From an uncultured Eggerthellaceae bacterium (GTDB lineage Bacteria; Actinomycetota; Coriobacteriia; Coriobacteriales; Eggerthellaceae), in NCBI GenBank assembly GCA_910580205.1, contig CAJTVP010000006.1:1-64000 (forward strand): a DNA stretch of 64,000 nucleotides. The letters are read 5' to 3'. The notes under the pieces are model-generated. The model searched no databases, was not told the DNA's origin, and saw nothing but the letters and a program-made list of their open reading frames with translations. The translations under genes and the position numbers were made by a program. Shown here in pieces: positions 9,153-18,180 of this stretch; within the stretch, counting starts at the first letter, position 1, and each line of letters opens with the position of its first letter.

Positions 9153-10391
9153 ATGGACCTGCCGCAGATAGAGTCCGTCCACCAAGGAGCCACGCCACCG
9201 GCCGCTTCCGGGGCGCATCGTCCGCGCGGACGGCTGTCCCAGATCGTGTGCTGGCCGCTGTTCTTGGTGTCCGTGGCATTGGTGGCCTTCGGCCTGGCCG
9301 TCTGCTGGTCAGCGGTCCAGACGGATGACGACTACAACTTCTCGCGCCAGCTGGTTGGCGTGGCGCTGGGGATCGTGTGCATGGTGGCGCTCTGGGCTTT
9401 CGATTACCGCAAGTTCGGCGCGCTCACCTATCCGCTCCTGATCGTGTCCGTGGTGCTCATCCTGTCTCCCCATCTGCCCATCATCGGGCGCACGGTCATG
9501 GGCGCGACCTCTTGGATCTACATCGGGATGCAGGTGCAGCCCGGCGAGTTCGCCAAGGTGACGGTGGTGCTCTTCGCAGCCAGCCTGCTCGCGCGCTATA
9601 ACGGGCGCTTGGATTCGGTGGCGGAATACTGCAAGTGCACAGGCCTGCTCTTGATCCCGTTCGCGGCCATCATGACCCAGCCGGATCTGGGCACGGGGCT
9701 GGTGTATCTGTTCATCTCCGCGGTGGTGCTGGTCATGGGCGGCGCCCGCTTGCGCTTCCTCCTCATCACGCTGGCCGCGTTCGTGGCGCTCATCGCATGC
9801 GTGTTCGCCGTGGATGAGGTGTTGAAATACCAGACCGCCGACGGCGCCTGGGAGTACCGTTTGCTCAAGAACTACCAGCGCTCCCGCCTGTTCGTGTTCA
9901 TGAATCAAGACAGCTTGGCTGCCACGGATGAGGGCTACAACCTGAAGCAGGCCATGATCGCCATCGGTTCAGGCGGCCTGTTCGGCAAGGGTTTCGGGTA
10001 CTCCACGCAATCCTCTTTGGGATTCCTGCCCGAAGCGCCCACGGATTTCATCTTCTGCGTCCTGGCCGAAGAGCTGGGCTTCTTCGGCGTGATGCTGCTT
10101 TTGGGCCTGTACGCGGCGCTGGTGGCCATCAGCATCTATATCGCGCGCACCTGCGGCAACCTCTTCGGCATGCTGATCGTGTGCGCCATCGTGGGCATGT
10201 GGCTGTTCCAGATCCTTGAGAACGTGGGGATGTGCTGCGGGCTCATGCCCATCACGGGCATCCCGCTGCCGTTCGTGAGCTATGGTTCTTCATTCATGAT
10301 CGTGAACTTCGCTATGCTCGGTCTGATATCCTCTGTATACTTCCATGAGATGACGCCGATGAGGGGAGCCGGTTATGCAACTGCCCGTTGA
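9153..10391 (+). CDS. rodA: RodA/FtsW-type peptidoglycan glycosyltransferase
   Basis: A 412-residue SEDS-family polymerase with about ten membrane helices. Family motifs include the GATSWIYIGMQVQPGEFAK segment, the ITQPDLGTG-like TQPDLGTGLVYL and the C-terminal GIPLPFVSYGSSF. It polymerises lipid II glycan chains and pairs with the PBP2 encoded 4 bases upstream. Its position in the mre operon argues for RodA rather than FtsW. The last 17 bases overlap the next gene in another frame. Confidence 0.94.
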   Translation: MDLPQIESVHQGATPPAASGAHRPRGRLSQIVCWPLFLVSVALVAFGLAVCWSAVQTDDDYNFSRQLVGVALGIVCMVALWAFDYRKFGALTYPLLIVSVVLILSPHLPIIGRTVMGATSWIYIGMQVQPGEFAKVTVVLFAASLLARYNGRLDSVAEYCKCTGLLLIPFAAIMTQPDLGTGLVYLFISAVVLVMGGARLRFLLITLAAFVALIACVFAVDEVLKYQTADGAWEYRLLKNYQRSRLFVFMNQDSLAATDEGYNLKQAMIAIGSGGLFGKGFGYSTQSSLGFLPEAPTDFIFCVLAEELGFFGVMLLLGLYAALVAISIYIARTCGNLFGMLIVCAIVGMWLFQILENVGMCCGLMPITGIPLPFVSYGSSFMIVNFAMLGLISSVYFHEMTPMRGAGYATAR

Positions 10392-11457
10392 TGTTCCTGA
10401 AGTTTTGAAGATCGTCAAAGACATGCAGTCGGTCGCGGAGGTTCCGGTGTCCGTGTCCATCATCTTGGATGAGACGGCCCCTGGAAAGCTCATCGGGCAT
10501 GTGCGCTCCGCGTTCGCCTCTCCCAGCGCGCATACGCGCGTGACGGTGAATTACCTGGATGCGGGCTATGCCGCTGGCGAAGTGAAGGACGACTTCGCCG
10601 TGATCGTGGCTGGAGCGTCGCCTGAGGTGGGGCGCTTGGCCGCGAAAGTGCGCGAAGCGGGCGTGCCCGCCATGGTGGTATCCGATGATCCTGAGCAGAC
10701 CTGCGCCTTGGCCATGGAGGCGGATGCGGCCATCCCGGTGGCGGACATCGTGGCGCCCATCAAGCTGGCTGGCGGCGTGAAGGAGAAGGTGGCATCGTTC
10801 ATCCCGGCGCTCCGGGCGAAGGTGGATGATCTCACAGACGCGGGTCCGGTGCTGCTCACCGATGAGGCCATGAAGCTTCTGGAGGAGCGCATGGGAGAGT
10901 GGGTCATCACCACGTGCCCAGAGAAGAAGCTCACGTTGGCGCTCTCCTTCCCGTTCATCCGCCGTCCTTTGGCCAGCGACGCTATCGCCGCCACGGCTCT
11001 CCAGAACGCCGCGGTCGGGTTCATCCCCATCCTGCCCGGAGCGGACATGCCCATCATGACCCTCAATCAGATGAAGATGGTCTTGCAGATAGCCACAGCT
11101 TACGGGCAGCCCTTGGATGCTGACCGCATCAAGGAGCTCGTTTGCGTGCTGGGAGGCGCGTTCGTGGCGCGCCAGGTGGCTCGCGCGGGCGCCAAGCTCA
11201 TCCCCTTCGCCGGCTGGATCGTGAGCGGGGCGGTGGGCTTCGCCGCCACCGAAGCCATGGGCCGCGCGGCGGTGGAATACTTCGAAGCTGGGGGAGACAT
11301 CGTCGGCCTGGCCAGCGTGGTGCAAACGGCTCGCGACGGCGCGGTGGAGGCGGCTGGCACTGCCGCCAAGACGCCGCTCGGCCAAAAAGTCACCGCCAAG
11401 GTGGCCGAAACGGTCCCCGGCTTCACGAAGATCATCCCCGAGGATGCGGGCGAGTAG
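10375..11457 (+). CDS. DUF697 domain protein
   Basis: A 360-residue protein of unknown role. Residues 1-130 resemble a nucleotide-binding or phosphotransfer-like alpha/beta fold, with no Walker A motif. The C-terminal part (about 215-310) matches the DUF697 pattern found in YcjF-like and GTPase-associated proteins, with hydrophobic stretches (LIPFAGWIVSGAVGFAATEAMG) that may insert in or lie on the membrane. It begins 17 bases before the end of rodA, so it is co-translated with the elongation operon and may serve wall synthesis, but this is inferred only from position. Confidence 0.75.
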   Translation: MQLPVDVPEVLKIVKDMQSVAEVPVSVSIILDETAPGKLIGHVRSAFASPSAHTRVTVNYLDAGYAAGEVKDDFAVIVAGASPEVGRLAAKVREAGVPAMVVSDDPEQTCALAMEADAAIPVADIVAPIKLAGGVKEKVASFIPALRAKVDDLTDAGPVLLTDEAMKLLEERMGEWVITTCPEKKLTLALSFPFIRRPLASDAIAATALQNAAVGFIPILPGADMPIMTLNQMKMVLQIATAYGQPLDADRIKELVCVLGGAFVARQVARAGAKLIPFAGWIVSGAVGFAATEAMGRAAVEYFEAGGDIVGLASVVQTARDGAVEAAGTAAKTPLGQKVTAKVAETVPGFTKIIPEDAGE

Positions 11458-11505
11458 CTTCCCCTCCTTGATGGTTTCGCTGGCAGTCATGGGAATATCC
11501 GCTTG

Positions 11506-13365
11506 ATGAGGACGCGCACGCGCCAGAGCATCTGGGATGAGGTCGCGCCGCTGCTCAGCAGCGTCGAGCGCCCCAGCCGCTATACAGGCGGGGAATGGGG
11601 CGCGGGGGCCATCCCCCTTGAGGGCTTCTCATTCTGCATGGTCTATCCGGACACCTACGAGCTGGGCCAGGCGAACCAAGCGGTCCGCATCTTGACCAAC
11701 CGCGTGAACGCGGAGGAGGGCCTGGTGGCGGAGCGCGCCTATCTGCCGGGCGCGGATATGGCGGACCTTTTGCGCAGCCAGGGCTTGCCGCTCTTCTCCT
11801 TGGACAACGCCGTGCCCTTGGGCCAGTTCGATGTGGTGGGCATCACGCTTCCCCATGAGCTTTGCGCCACCAACGTCCTTGAGACGTTGGATCTGGCGGG
11901 CATCCCCGTGACAGCGGAAGCGCGCGGGGAGGGGGATCCGATCGTGATCGCAGGAGGCCCGTGCGCGTTCAACCCTGAGCCCTACGGGCGCTTCTTCGAT
12001 GCGATCCTCATCGGGGAGGGCGAAGAGTCCGTGCCAGAGACGCTGCATCTCATCCGCCGTTTGCAGGATGAGGGCGTCTCGCGCGAAGAGGTCATCCGCG
12101 CGCTCGCCAAGGTGGAGGGCGCCTACGTGCCCGCGCTCTATCAAGAGCGTGGAGGAGCGCTGGTGCCTGGGGAAGGCGCGCCGGAGACGGTGCGCAAGCG
12201 CGTCTTCGAAGGGTTCGCTGAGGCGGACCCCTGGGAGCCAATGGTGGTCCCTTTCGCGGAATGCGTGCATGACCGGCTGAACGTGGAAGTGCTGCGCGGC
12301 TGCACGCGCGGCTGCCGGTTCTGCCAGGCGGGGATGATCTACCGCCCCGTGCGCGAGCGGCCGGTGGAGGCCATCGTGGACGCGGTCAAGCGCGGCATCC
12401 AGGAGACGGGCTATGAAGAGGTGAGCCTCACCTCGCTCTCCACCACGGACCACTCCCGCATCGCGGAGATCCTGGAGGAGCTGAACGCGGCCTTCGCGGA
12501 CACGGGCGTGCGCATCTCCGTGCCTTCCCAGCGCCTTGACGCGTTCGGCGTGGACATGGCCAGCGCCGTGGCCGGCCAGAAGCGCGGCGGCCTCACCTTC
12601 GCTCCTGAAGCGGCTACCCAGCGTTTGCGCGACGTCATCAACAAGAACGTGACCGATGAGGACCTGATGGGCGCGGTGGACGCGGCCATGGCCGCTGGGT
12701 GGCAGCGGCTGAAGCTGTACTTCATGATCGGCCTGCCCACGGAGACGGATGAGGATGTCGTCCGCATCGGGACGCTGGCGAACGCGGTCTTCGAGCGGAT
12801 GCGCGAGCTGACCCCGAAAGAGGCGCGCGGACGCCTCAAGCTCTCGTGCGCGGTGAACGTCTTCGTGCCGAAAGCGCACACGCCCTTCCAATGGGAAGGG
12901 CAGATCACGGCAGAGGAAGCGCGGCGGCGCGTGGGGCTCATCCGCCAAGCGGTGCGATCCCGGGCTGTGCGCGTGGATTATCACGAGCCGAAGACGAGCC
13001 TCCTTGAAGCCGTCATGTCCCGCGGCGGCCGAGAGGTGGGCTTGGTGGTGGAGGAGGCGTGGAAGCGCGGCGCGCGGTTCGACGCGTGGACGGAGCATTT
13101 CTCCCAGGAAGCGTGGACGCAGGCGGCTCGCGCGGTAGGGATCGATCTGGAATCGGCCGCTCACGATCCGCTGCCTTTGGATGGGCCTCTTCCTTGGAGC
13201 CATATAGATTCCGGCGTGAGCGCGGCATATCTGAAGAAAGAGCGCGCGCGGGCCTTCGAAGGCGAGACCACGGAGGATTGCACGTTCGCGAAGTGCACCG
13301 GCTGCGGCGTGTGCTCCGCATCCGGCCCCACCATCCACCTGGAGGGAAGGAGGGGCAACCAGTGA
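11506..13365 (+). CDS. B12-binding-domain radical SAM protein, TIGR03960 type
   Basis: A 619-residue protein with an N-terminal cobalamin-binding-like region and a radical SAM domain carrying CxxxCxxC in LRGCTRGCRFCQAGMIYRPVRERP (near residues 265-290), which holds the 4Fe-4S cluster for SAM cleavage. The C-terminus has a further Cys cluster (CTFAKCTGCGVC) for a possible second cluster. The family is regularly found next to a DUF2344 protein, as here, with a GTGA overlap. The substrate is unknown; RNA or ribosome modification is sometimes suggested. ATG 11506 is used; a TTG lies one codon earlier. Confidence 0.88.
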   Translation: MRTRTRQSIWDEVAPLLSSVERPSRYTGGEWGAGAIPLEGFSFCMVYPDTYELGQANQAVRILTNRVNAEEGLVAERAYLPGADMADLLRSQGLPLFSLDNAVPLGQFDVVGITLPHELCATNVLETLDLAGIPVTAEARGEGDPIVIAGGPCAFNPEPYGRFFDAILIGEGEESVPETLHLIRRLQDEGVSREEVIRALAKVEGAYVPALYQERGGALVPGEGAPETVRKRVFEGFAEADPWEPMVVPFAECVHDRLNVEVLRGCTRGCRFCQAGMIYRPVRERPVEAIVDAVKRGIQETGYEEVSLTSLSTTDHSRIAEILEELNAAFADTGVRISVPSQRLDAFGVDMASAVAGQKRGGLTFAPEAATQRLRDVINKNVTDEDLMGAVDAAMAAGWQRLKLYFMIGLPTETDEDVVRIGTLANAVFERMRELTPKEARGRLKLSCAVNVFVPKAHTPFQWEGQITAEEARRRVGLIRQAVRSRAVRVDYHEPKTSLLEAVMSRGGREVGLVVEEAWKRGARFDAWTEHFSQEAWTQAARAVGIDLESAAHDPLPLDGPLPWSHIDSGVSAAYLKKERARAFEGETTEDCTFAKCTGCGVCSASGPTIHLEGRRGNQ

Positions 13366-14021
13366 GCGAGCAGGCGCGGTTCAGGTTGCGGGTGCGCTAT
13401 GGGAAGCGGGGACGGCTGGCGCTGCTCTCGCATTTGGAGGTGACCCATGCCCTTGAGCGGATCGTCCGGCGCAGCGGGCTGCCCTTCGCGCTCAGCCAAG
13501 GGTTCTCGCCTCACATGAAGCTGGCGTTCGGGCCGGCGCTGCCGGTGGGCGCGGGGGGCGCAGAAGAGGTCTTCGACGTGTTGCTCACGGACTACGTGCC
13601 TCCGGTGACGGCCCTTGAGGCCTTGCGCGGGGCCGCTCCGTCTCAGCTGGCTCCTGAGTCCTGCGCCTACGTGGAGCCCCATGGCACGGCGGCTTCAGTG
13701 GCGTTCAACGCCAGCGCCTATGAGGTGGTGCTTGACCGGCCGCTTCGACAGCTGGTCATCCCGGCTGAGGTGACAGCCTGCCGCAAGGGCAAAGAGCGCG
13801 TGTTCGCCACGGCGGATTTCCTCATGGAGGAACCTGCGCTCACCGAAGACGGCTTCACGTTCAAGCTCCTTTCACGAGAGACGGGCAGCTTGCGGGCGGA
13901 TCTGTTCGCGAAGGCGTGCCTTGAGGCGAGCTCTTCCGGAAGCGCGTCTGAAAGCGCCGCAGAGGAGGCGCCGCGCATCATCTCCCTCACGCGCGTTTCG
14001 TTGGTCGCTGCGCCCGCATGA
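13362..14021 (+). CDS. DUF2344 radical-SAM-linked protein, TIGR03936 type
   Basis: This 219-residue protein is the standing partner of the upstream radical SAM enzyme. It contains the family start RFRLRVRYGKRGRLALLSHLE and the QGFSPHMKLAFGPALPVG motif. The GTG at 13362 overlaps the upstream stop (GTGA) and has a strong GGAGGGAAGGAGGG ribosome site; earlier in-frame codons lie inside the radical SAM gene. Its own stop overlaps the cydDC start (ATGA). In some bacteria the two partner proteins are fused. No catalytic residues are recognised. Confidence 0.87.
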   Translation: MSEQARFRLRVRYGKRGRLALLSHLEVTHALERIVRRSGLPFALSQGFSPHMKLAFGPALPVGAGGAEEVFDVLLTDYVPPVTALEALRGAAPSQLAPESCAYVEPHGTAASVAFNASAYEVVLDRPLRQLVIPAEVTACRKGKERVFATADFLMEEPALTEDGFTFKLLSRETGSLRADLFAKACLEASSSGSASESAAEEAPRIISLTRVSLVAAPA

Positions 14022-17000
14022 GGGATGAGGGGCTGAAGAGCATTCCCGGCGCTGGTGCAGCCACCGCGCTTTGCATGGGGCTGGCCGTTCTCATCGCCGG
14101 GACGATCATCGCGCAGAGCGTGTTCTTAGCCAGCGCCATCTGCGGGCTCTGGTTGGGGCATTCCTTGGCGGATGAAGCGCCCCGTCTCGCAGGCTTCTTC
14201 GCATCTTTCGCGCTCCGGTTGGCTTTGGGGCTGGTCCAAGAGCTGATCGCGGACGGCTTCTCTCGCAAAGCCGTCGATCGTTTGCTGGATGAGCAGCTCG
14301 CAGCCATCGCCGATCGGGGGCCAGCGCTCGTGCAGGAGCGCGGCGCGGGCGCGTGCGTGGTGGATGCCACTGAAGGCATCGACCGCATCCAGACCTACGT
14401 GGCGCAGTCCATCCCACGGCGCTCTTCGCTCTTCATCGTGCCGGTGATCTTAGGGGTGGCCCTTTGCTTCTTCGATGGGCTCTCCGGCCTCATCGCTTTC
14501 GTCTGCCTGCCGTTCATCATCATCTTCATGCAGCTGGTGGGGCATTCCGCCTCGGATGAATCCGCTCGTCGCCACGCTGGGTTCGCGCAGATGTCGAACC
14601 ATTTCCTTGACGCCCTTCGCGGCCTTTCCACCTTGAGCGCGTTCGGGCGCGCCCAAGGCTACGGGAAGAGCGTGTTCGCGGCATCCGAGGCGTTCCGCAA
14701 GCGCGTGATGCGCACGCTCCGGATCGCCACGCTCTCAAGCACGGTGCTGGATGTGTTCGCGACGCTGGGCCTGGCGGCGGTGGCCATCATGCTGGGCTTC
14801 CGCATGGTGGACGGCGATGTCTCATTCTTCCCGGCGCTCTGCGTGCTCCTGTTGATGCCGGAGTTCTTCATGCCCATCCGCACGTTCGGCCAGGGATACC
14901 ATGCCACCCTGGATGGCAAAACGGCCCTGGCTGACATCCAAAAGGTGATCCTGGCTGCGAAAAGCGCGCCGTGCCAAGAGGCGGAGCGGGAGAGCATCGA
15001 ACGGGAGCAGGAGCTTGAACGCGCGTTGCGCGAGAGCGGCGCGCCTCGCGTGCGCTTGGAGGGCGTGAGCGCATCCCATGTCCCCGGACGCCATGTGCTC
15101 TCTTCGGCGTCGCTCGATCTGACGGGAGCGCACATCGTCGTCCTCACGGGGCCGTCGGGCGCGGGGAAATCCACGCTGCTGGACATCCTCTCCGGCATGG
15201 CCGATCCCACGAGCGGCGTCATCTTCGTGAACGGGCAGGCGGCTGAGACGCTCAAGCGGCCCGGCTGGCGGCGGCGCGTGGCCTCCATCCCGCAGAAGCC
15301 CCACATCTTCAACGCCACGGTGCGCCAGAACGCGGCGCTCTATGATCCGGATGCTACGGATGAGCAGGTGGCGGATGCCTTGCGCGCGGTGGGATTGGCT
15401 CATCTGGCGGACGGGCCGGATGCGCTGGCTGTGATGCTGGGAGATGGCGGGCGGCAGCTTTCGGGAGGAGAGGCCCATCGCATCGCGTTCGCCCGCGCGC
15501 TCATGGATCAGAAGCGCGATGTGATCGTGCTGGATGAGCCCACCGAAGATGTGGACGTCCTCTGTGAGAGGGATCTCATGGGGATCGTGGCGCGGATGCC
15601 AGCCGACAAGCTCATCATCATCGCCACCCATCGGACGCGCTGGCTGGATCTGGCGGATCTTCACGTGCATGTGGAGGATGGCGTGGTGGCGTGCGAACGC
15701 ACGGAGCCGCGCTTCACGGCCGCTTCATCCGACAGCCCGGACGTGGCTGTTCTGGAAGGGTGGGAGCCCGTCGAAGATGGAAAACGCGTTTTCCCGGAAA
15801 AGGCGCGCTTCGCATCCAGCGCGAGCGGGGGATGCGTCAGTGCCGCTGCAGGCAACGCCGAGCGCGGCATGCATCATCGCGGCCGCGCGCTCGTGTTCGC
15901 GCTGCTCCGCGAACACGGCGTCCTGTTCGCCTTCGCGCTGGGGCTGTCCGTCATCGCGGCGCTGTTCGCATGCGGGCTCATGTTCACTTCAGGCTACATG
16001 ATCGCCGTGGCCGCCGCGCTTCCCTTATCCGCGCTGGCGCTCCACATCCCGTCGCTGTTCGTGCGCATCTTCGGCGTGGGCAAGCCGCTCCTTGATTATC
16101 TCCAGCGCTTGTTGAGCCATGATTGGGTCCTTCGAGCTACCAGCAGCTTGCGGATGCGCCTCTTCGACGCGGTCCAAGCGTCCCACGGGCGCGGCATCCG
16201 CGCTCACGCGGGTGAGCTCCTGGCCACGCTCGTGGAGGACATCAAAGCCACGCAGGATTTCTTCATCCGCTGCCTGGAACCTGCCCTTCGCTGCCTCATC
16301 GTGATCGCGATCGTGGGCGGAGCTGCGTGCGCGTTCTCCTTGGCGTGGGGCAGCGCGCTCTTGGTCTTGCTGTTGGCTTCTTCGCTGGCGCTGGGATTCC
16401 TCGCCTGCATCACGGACAAGAAGGCCCTCGCGCGCGATGACCAGCTCCGCCACGGGCTTTCCGTCCGCTTGGCTGACCAGATCCTCGGCTTGCGCGATCT
16501 GATCCTGTCGGGCACCGTCCCTGCGCGCCGAGAAGAGATCATGGCGCTCCACGGAAAGCGCGCCGCGTGCCAGGCGCAGCTCATGCGGCGAAGCGCCCTG
16601 CGCGCCTTCGCCTCGCAGCTCATCATGGGCGCGGCCGTGCTGCTCACGATCCTGTGGGCGGCTTCCGCTTTCGCGCCTGCCACCGCAGCCAGCCCGCTTT
16701 TCCCGGATGCCTCTTCGAACAGCGCGGTGGAGACCCTCTCCTCTGCGGCGGTCATCAACGAGCGCCCGCTCCCGGCGAACTGGCTCGTGGCGTTCTCCAT
16801 CGGCCTGTTCCCCTTGATCGAGTTCCTGCTGCCCATGACCGATGCCATCTTGGCTGGCTCCATCCAACGAAAGCACATCCGCCATTTGAGCCATCTCGTC
16901 AACGGAGCGCCGCGTCAGGCGTCTAAGGCAAGCCAGGGCGAGCGCCGGGAGATGGCGTCGGAGGCGGCCCCCGCAGACGCGGGCGTCGCCATCCAGATCG

Positions 17001-17638
17001 AGCACGGGAGCATCGGGTATCCGACAGCGCCGCGCCCCCTGTTCGCCGACCTTTCGCTCACCATCCGCACGGGCGAGAAGGTCTGCATCCTCGGCCCCAG
17101 CGGCGCGGGCAAGACCACGCTCGCGCGCGCCATCGCGGATGTCGCCGTCCCGCTTGAGGGGCGTGTGAGGGTGCGCGGGCAGGTGGGCCTCATCGAGCAG
17201 GACGCCTACATCTTCAACAAGAGCCTGCGCGAGAATCTGCTGATCGCGAACGGCGCGGCGACGGATGCGGAGCTTGAGCGGGCGCTCGGCCAGGTGGGGC
17301 TGGAAGGGCTCTTGCATCGCCTTCCGCAAGGGCTGGACAGCGTGCTGGCCGCTGATGGGGAGGACCTTTCAGGCGGCGAAGGCCGGCGCATCACGGTAGC
17401 CCGGGCGCTTCTGGCCGGGTTCGACACGGTCATCTTCGATGAGCCGTTCAAGGGGCTGGATGAGGAGAATGCGCGCTCCCTGTTCCAGACCATCGATCAG
17501 GCGCTCTCCGATCGCACGGTCCTCATCATCACGCACCGGCTTGAAGGGGTGGAACAGGCGGAGCGGCTGCTGTTCGTGCGCGACGGCGCGATCGAGGAAT
17601 GGCGGCGCACCTCACCAGTGTCCGAGCTGGGTCATTGA
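14018..17638 (+). CDS. cydDC: Fused CydDC-type ABC exporter
   Basis: A 1206-residue protein in which two complete ABC half-exporters are joined. The first half has membrane helices, Walker A GPSGAGKSTLL (about 385), signature LSGGEAHRIAFARAL and Walker B VIVLDEP. The second half has its own helices from about 625, Walker A GPSGAGKTTLA, signature LSGGEGRRITVARAL and Walker B VIFDEP. CydDC exports cysteine or glutathione and supports assembly of cytochrome bd; in actinobacteria the two subunits are often fused. No cydAB genes lie in the window. The last 7 bases overlap the convergent Ogt-like gene. Confidence 0.85.
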   Translation: MRDEGLKSIPGAGAATALCMGLAVLIAGTIIAQSVFLASAICGLWLGHSLADEAPRLAGFFASFALRLALGLVQELIADGFSRKAVDRLLDEQLAAIADRGPALVQERGAGACVVDATEGIDRIQTYVAQSIPRRSSLFIVPVILGVALCFFDGLSGLIAFVCLPFIIIFMQLVGHSASDESARRHAGFAQMSNHFLDALRGLSTLSAFGRAQGYGKSVFAASEAFRKRVMRTLRIATLSSTVLDVFATLGLAAVAIMLGFRMVDGDVSFFPALCVLLLMPEFFMPIRTFGQGYHATLDGKTALADIQKVILAAKSAPCQEAERESIEREQELERALRESGAPRVRLEGVSASHVPGRHVLSSASLDLTGAHIVVLTGPSGAGKSTLLDILSGMADPTSGVIFVNGQAAETLKRPGWRRRVASIPQKPHIFNATVRQNAALYDPDATDEQVADALRAVGLAHLADGPDALAVMLGDGGRQLSGGEAHRIAFARALMDQKRDVIVLDEPTEDVDVLCERDLMGIVARMPADKLIIIATHRTRWLDLADLHVHVEDGVVACERTEPRFTAASSDSPDVAVLEGWEPVEDGKRVFPEKARFASSASGGCVSAAAGNAERGMHHRGRALVFALLREHGVLFAFALGLSVIAALFACGLMFTSGYMIAVAAALPLSALALHIPSLFVRIFGVGKPLLDYLQRLLSHDWVLRATSSLRMRLFDAVQASHGRGIRAHAGELLATLVEDIKATQDFFIRCLEPALRCLIVIAIVGGAACAFSLAWGSALLVLLLASSLALGFLACITDKKALARDDQLRHGLSVRLADQILGLRDLILSGTVPARREEIMALHGKRAACQAQLMRRSALRAFASQLIMGAAVLLTILWAASAFAPATAASPLFPDASSNSAVETLSSAAVINERPLPANWLVAFSIGLFPLIEFLLPMTDAILAGSIQRKHIRHLSHLVNGAPRQASKASQGERREMASEAAPADAGVAIQIEHGSIGYPTAPRPLFADLSLTIRTGEKVCILGPSGAGKTTLARAIADVAVPLEGRVRVRGQVGLIEQDAYIFNKSLRENLLIANGAATDAELERALGQVGLEGLLHRLPQGLDSVLAADGEDLSGGEGRRITVARALLAGFDTVIFDEPFKGLDEENARSLFQTIDQALSDRTVLIITHRLEGVEQAERLLFVRDGAIEEWRRTSPVSELGH

Positions 17639-18072
17639 TGGGCTCGCTCCAGCGCGCGCAAGCGCTCTGAGAGCGCGTCATCCACGGTCATGATCCGATG
17701 CGCGCCGATCACGGGGATGCAGGGGCACGCTGCCGCTGCCCGGCCCACTTGACGGTGCGCTTGCGGACGGCCGATGGCGTCCGCTATGTCTGAGCACGTG
17801 CGCGTCTGGCCGTAGGGGATGTCCCGCGCCGCGTCCCAGACCGCGCGTTCGAACGCGCTTCCATCGGGCGCGCAGGGGACGCTGAACACGCGCCGCCGCC
17901 CTGCCAGGTATTGCAGAAGCTCGTTCGCGCAGGCGTTGGTGGCGGCATCGGGCCCGTGGGCCGCACCGGCGCTGGGATCGTCCGCGCCGAACGCGATGCG
18001 GGAGATGGCACCGTCCTCCGATTCGACCAGGACGGCTCCGAAGGTCGTGGCATAGATGTGCGCGTGGATCAT
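17632..18072 (-). CDS. Ogt/MGMT-like protein without the catalytic cysteine
   Basis: A 146-residue protein with an Ogt-like N-terminal domain (HAHIYATTFGAVLVESEDG) and a DNA-binding alkyltransferase domain (FERAVWDAARDIPYGQTRTCSDIADAIGRPQAHRQVG). Where active enzymes have PCHRV, this one reads GAHRI: Ala124 replaces the methyl-accepting Cys, and the Asn of the usual NP before it is Cys116. The C-terminus is short. The frame is otherwise intact, so it is not an obvious pseudogene. Such proteins may bind alkylated DNA without repairing it, as alkyltransferase-like proteins do, but those usually carry Trp at this site. It is convergent with cydDC and divergent from rpe. Confidence 0.78.
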   Translation of the reverse strand: MIHAHIYATTFGAVLVESEDGAISRIAFGADDPSAGAAHGPDAATNACANELLQYLAGRRRVFSVPCAPDGSAFERAVWDAARDIPYGQTRTCSDIADAIGRPQAHRQVGRAAAACPCIPVIGAHRIMTVDDALSERLRALERAHQ

Positions 18073-18180
18073 GAGGCTTCTCCGTCCTCCATGTCTGCCA
18101 AGGCTTTATTCTACCGTGCTCGTCGGCCGCCCTCGCGCGCGGTATCATGAAAGGATGCAAGCGACGGGGAAGGAGAGAGC

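Noticed and set aside
11629..13338. 569-codon frame antisense to the radical SAM gene
   Set aside because: Shadow frame; the + strand has the CxxxCxxC motif and family match.
17632..18072. Ogt-like gene as a frameshifted pseudogene
   Set aside because: The reading frame is open from start to stop and the flanking motifs are conserved; the change is a substitution at the active site, not a frame break.
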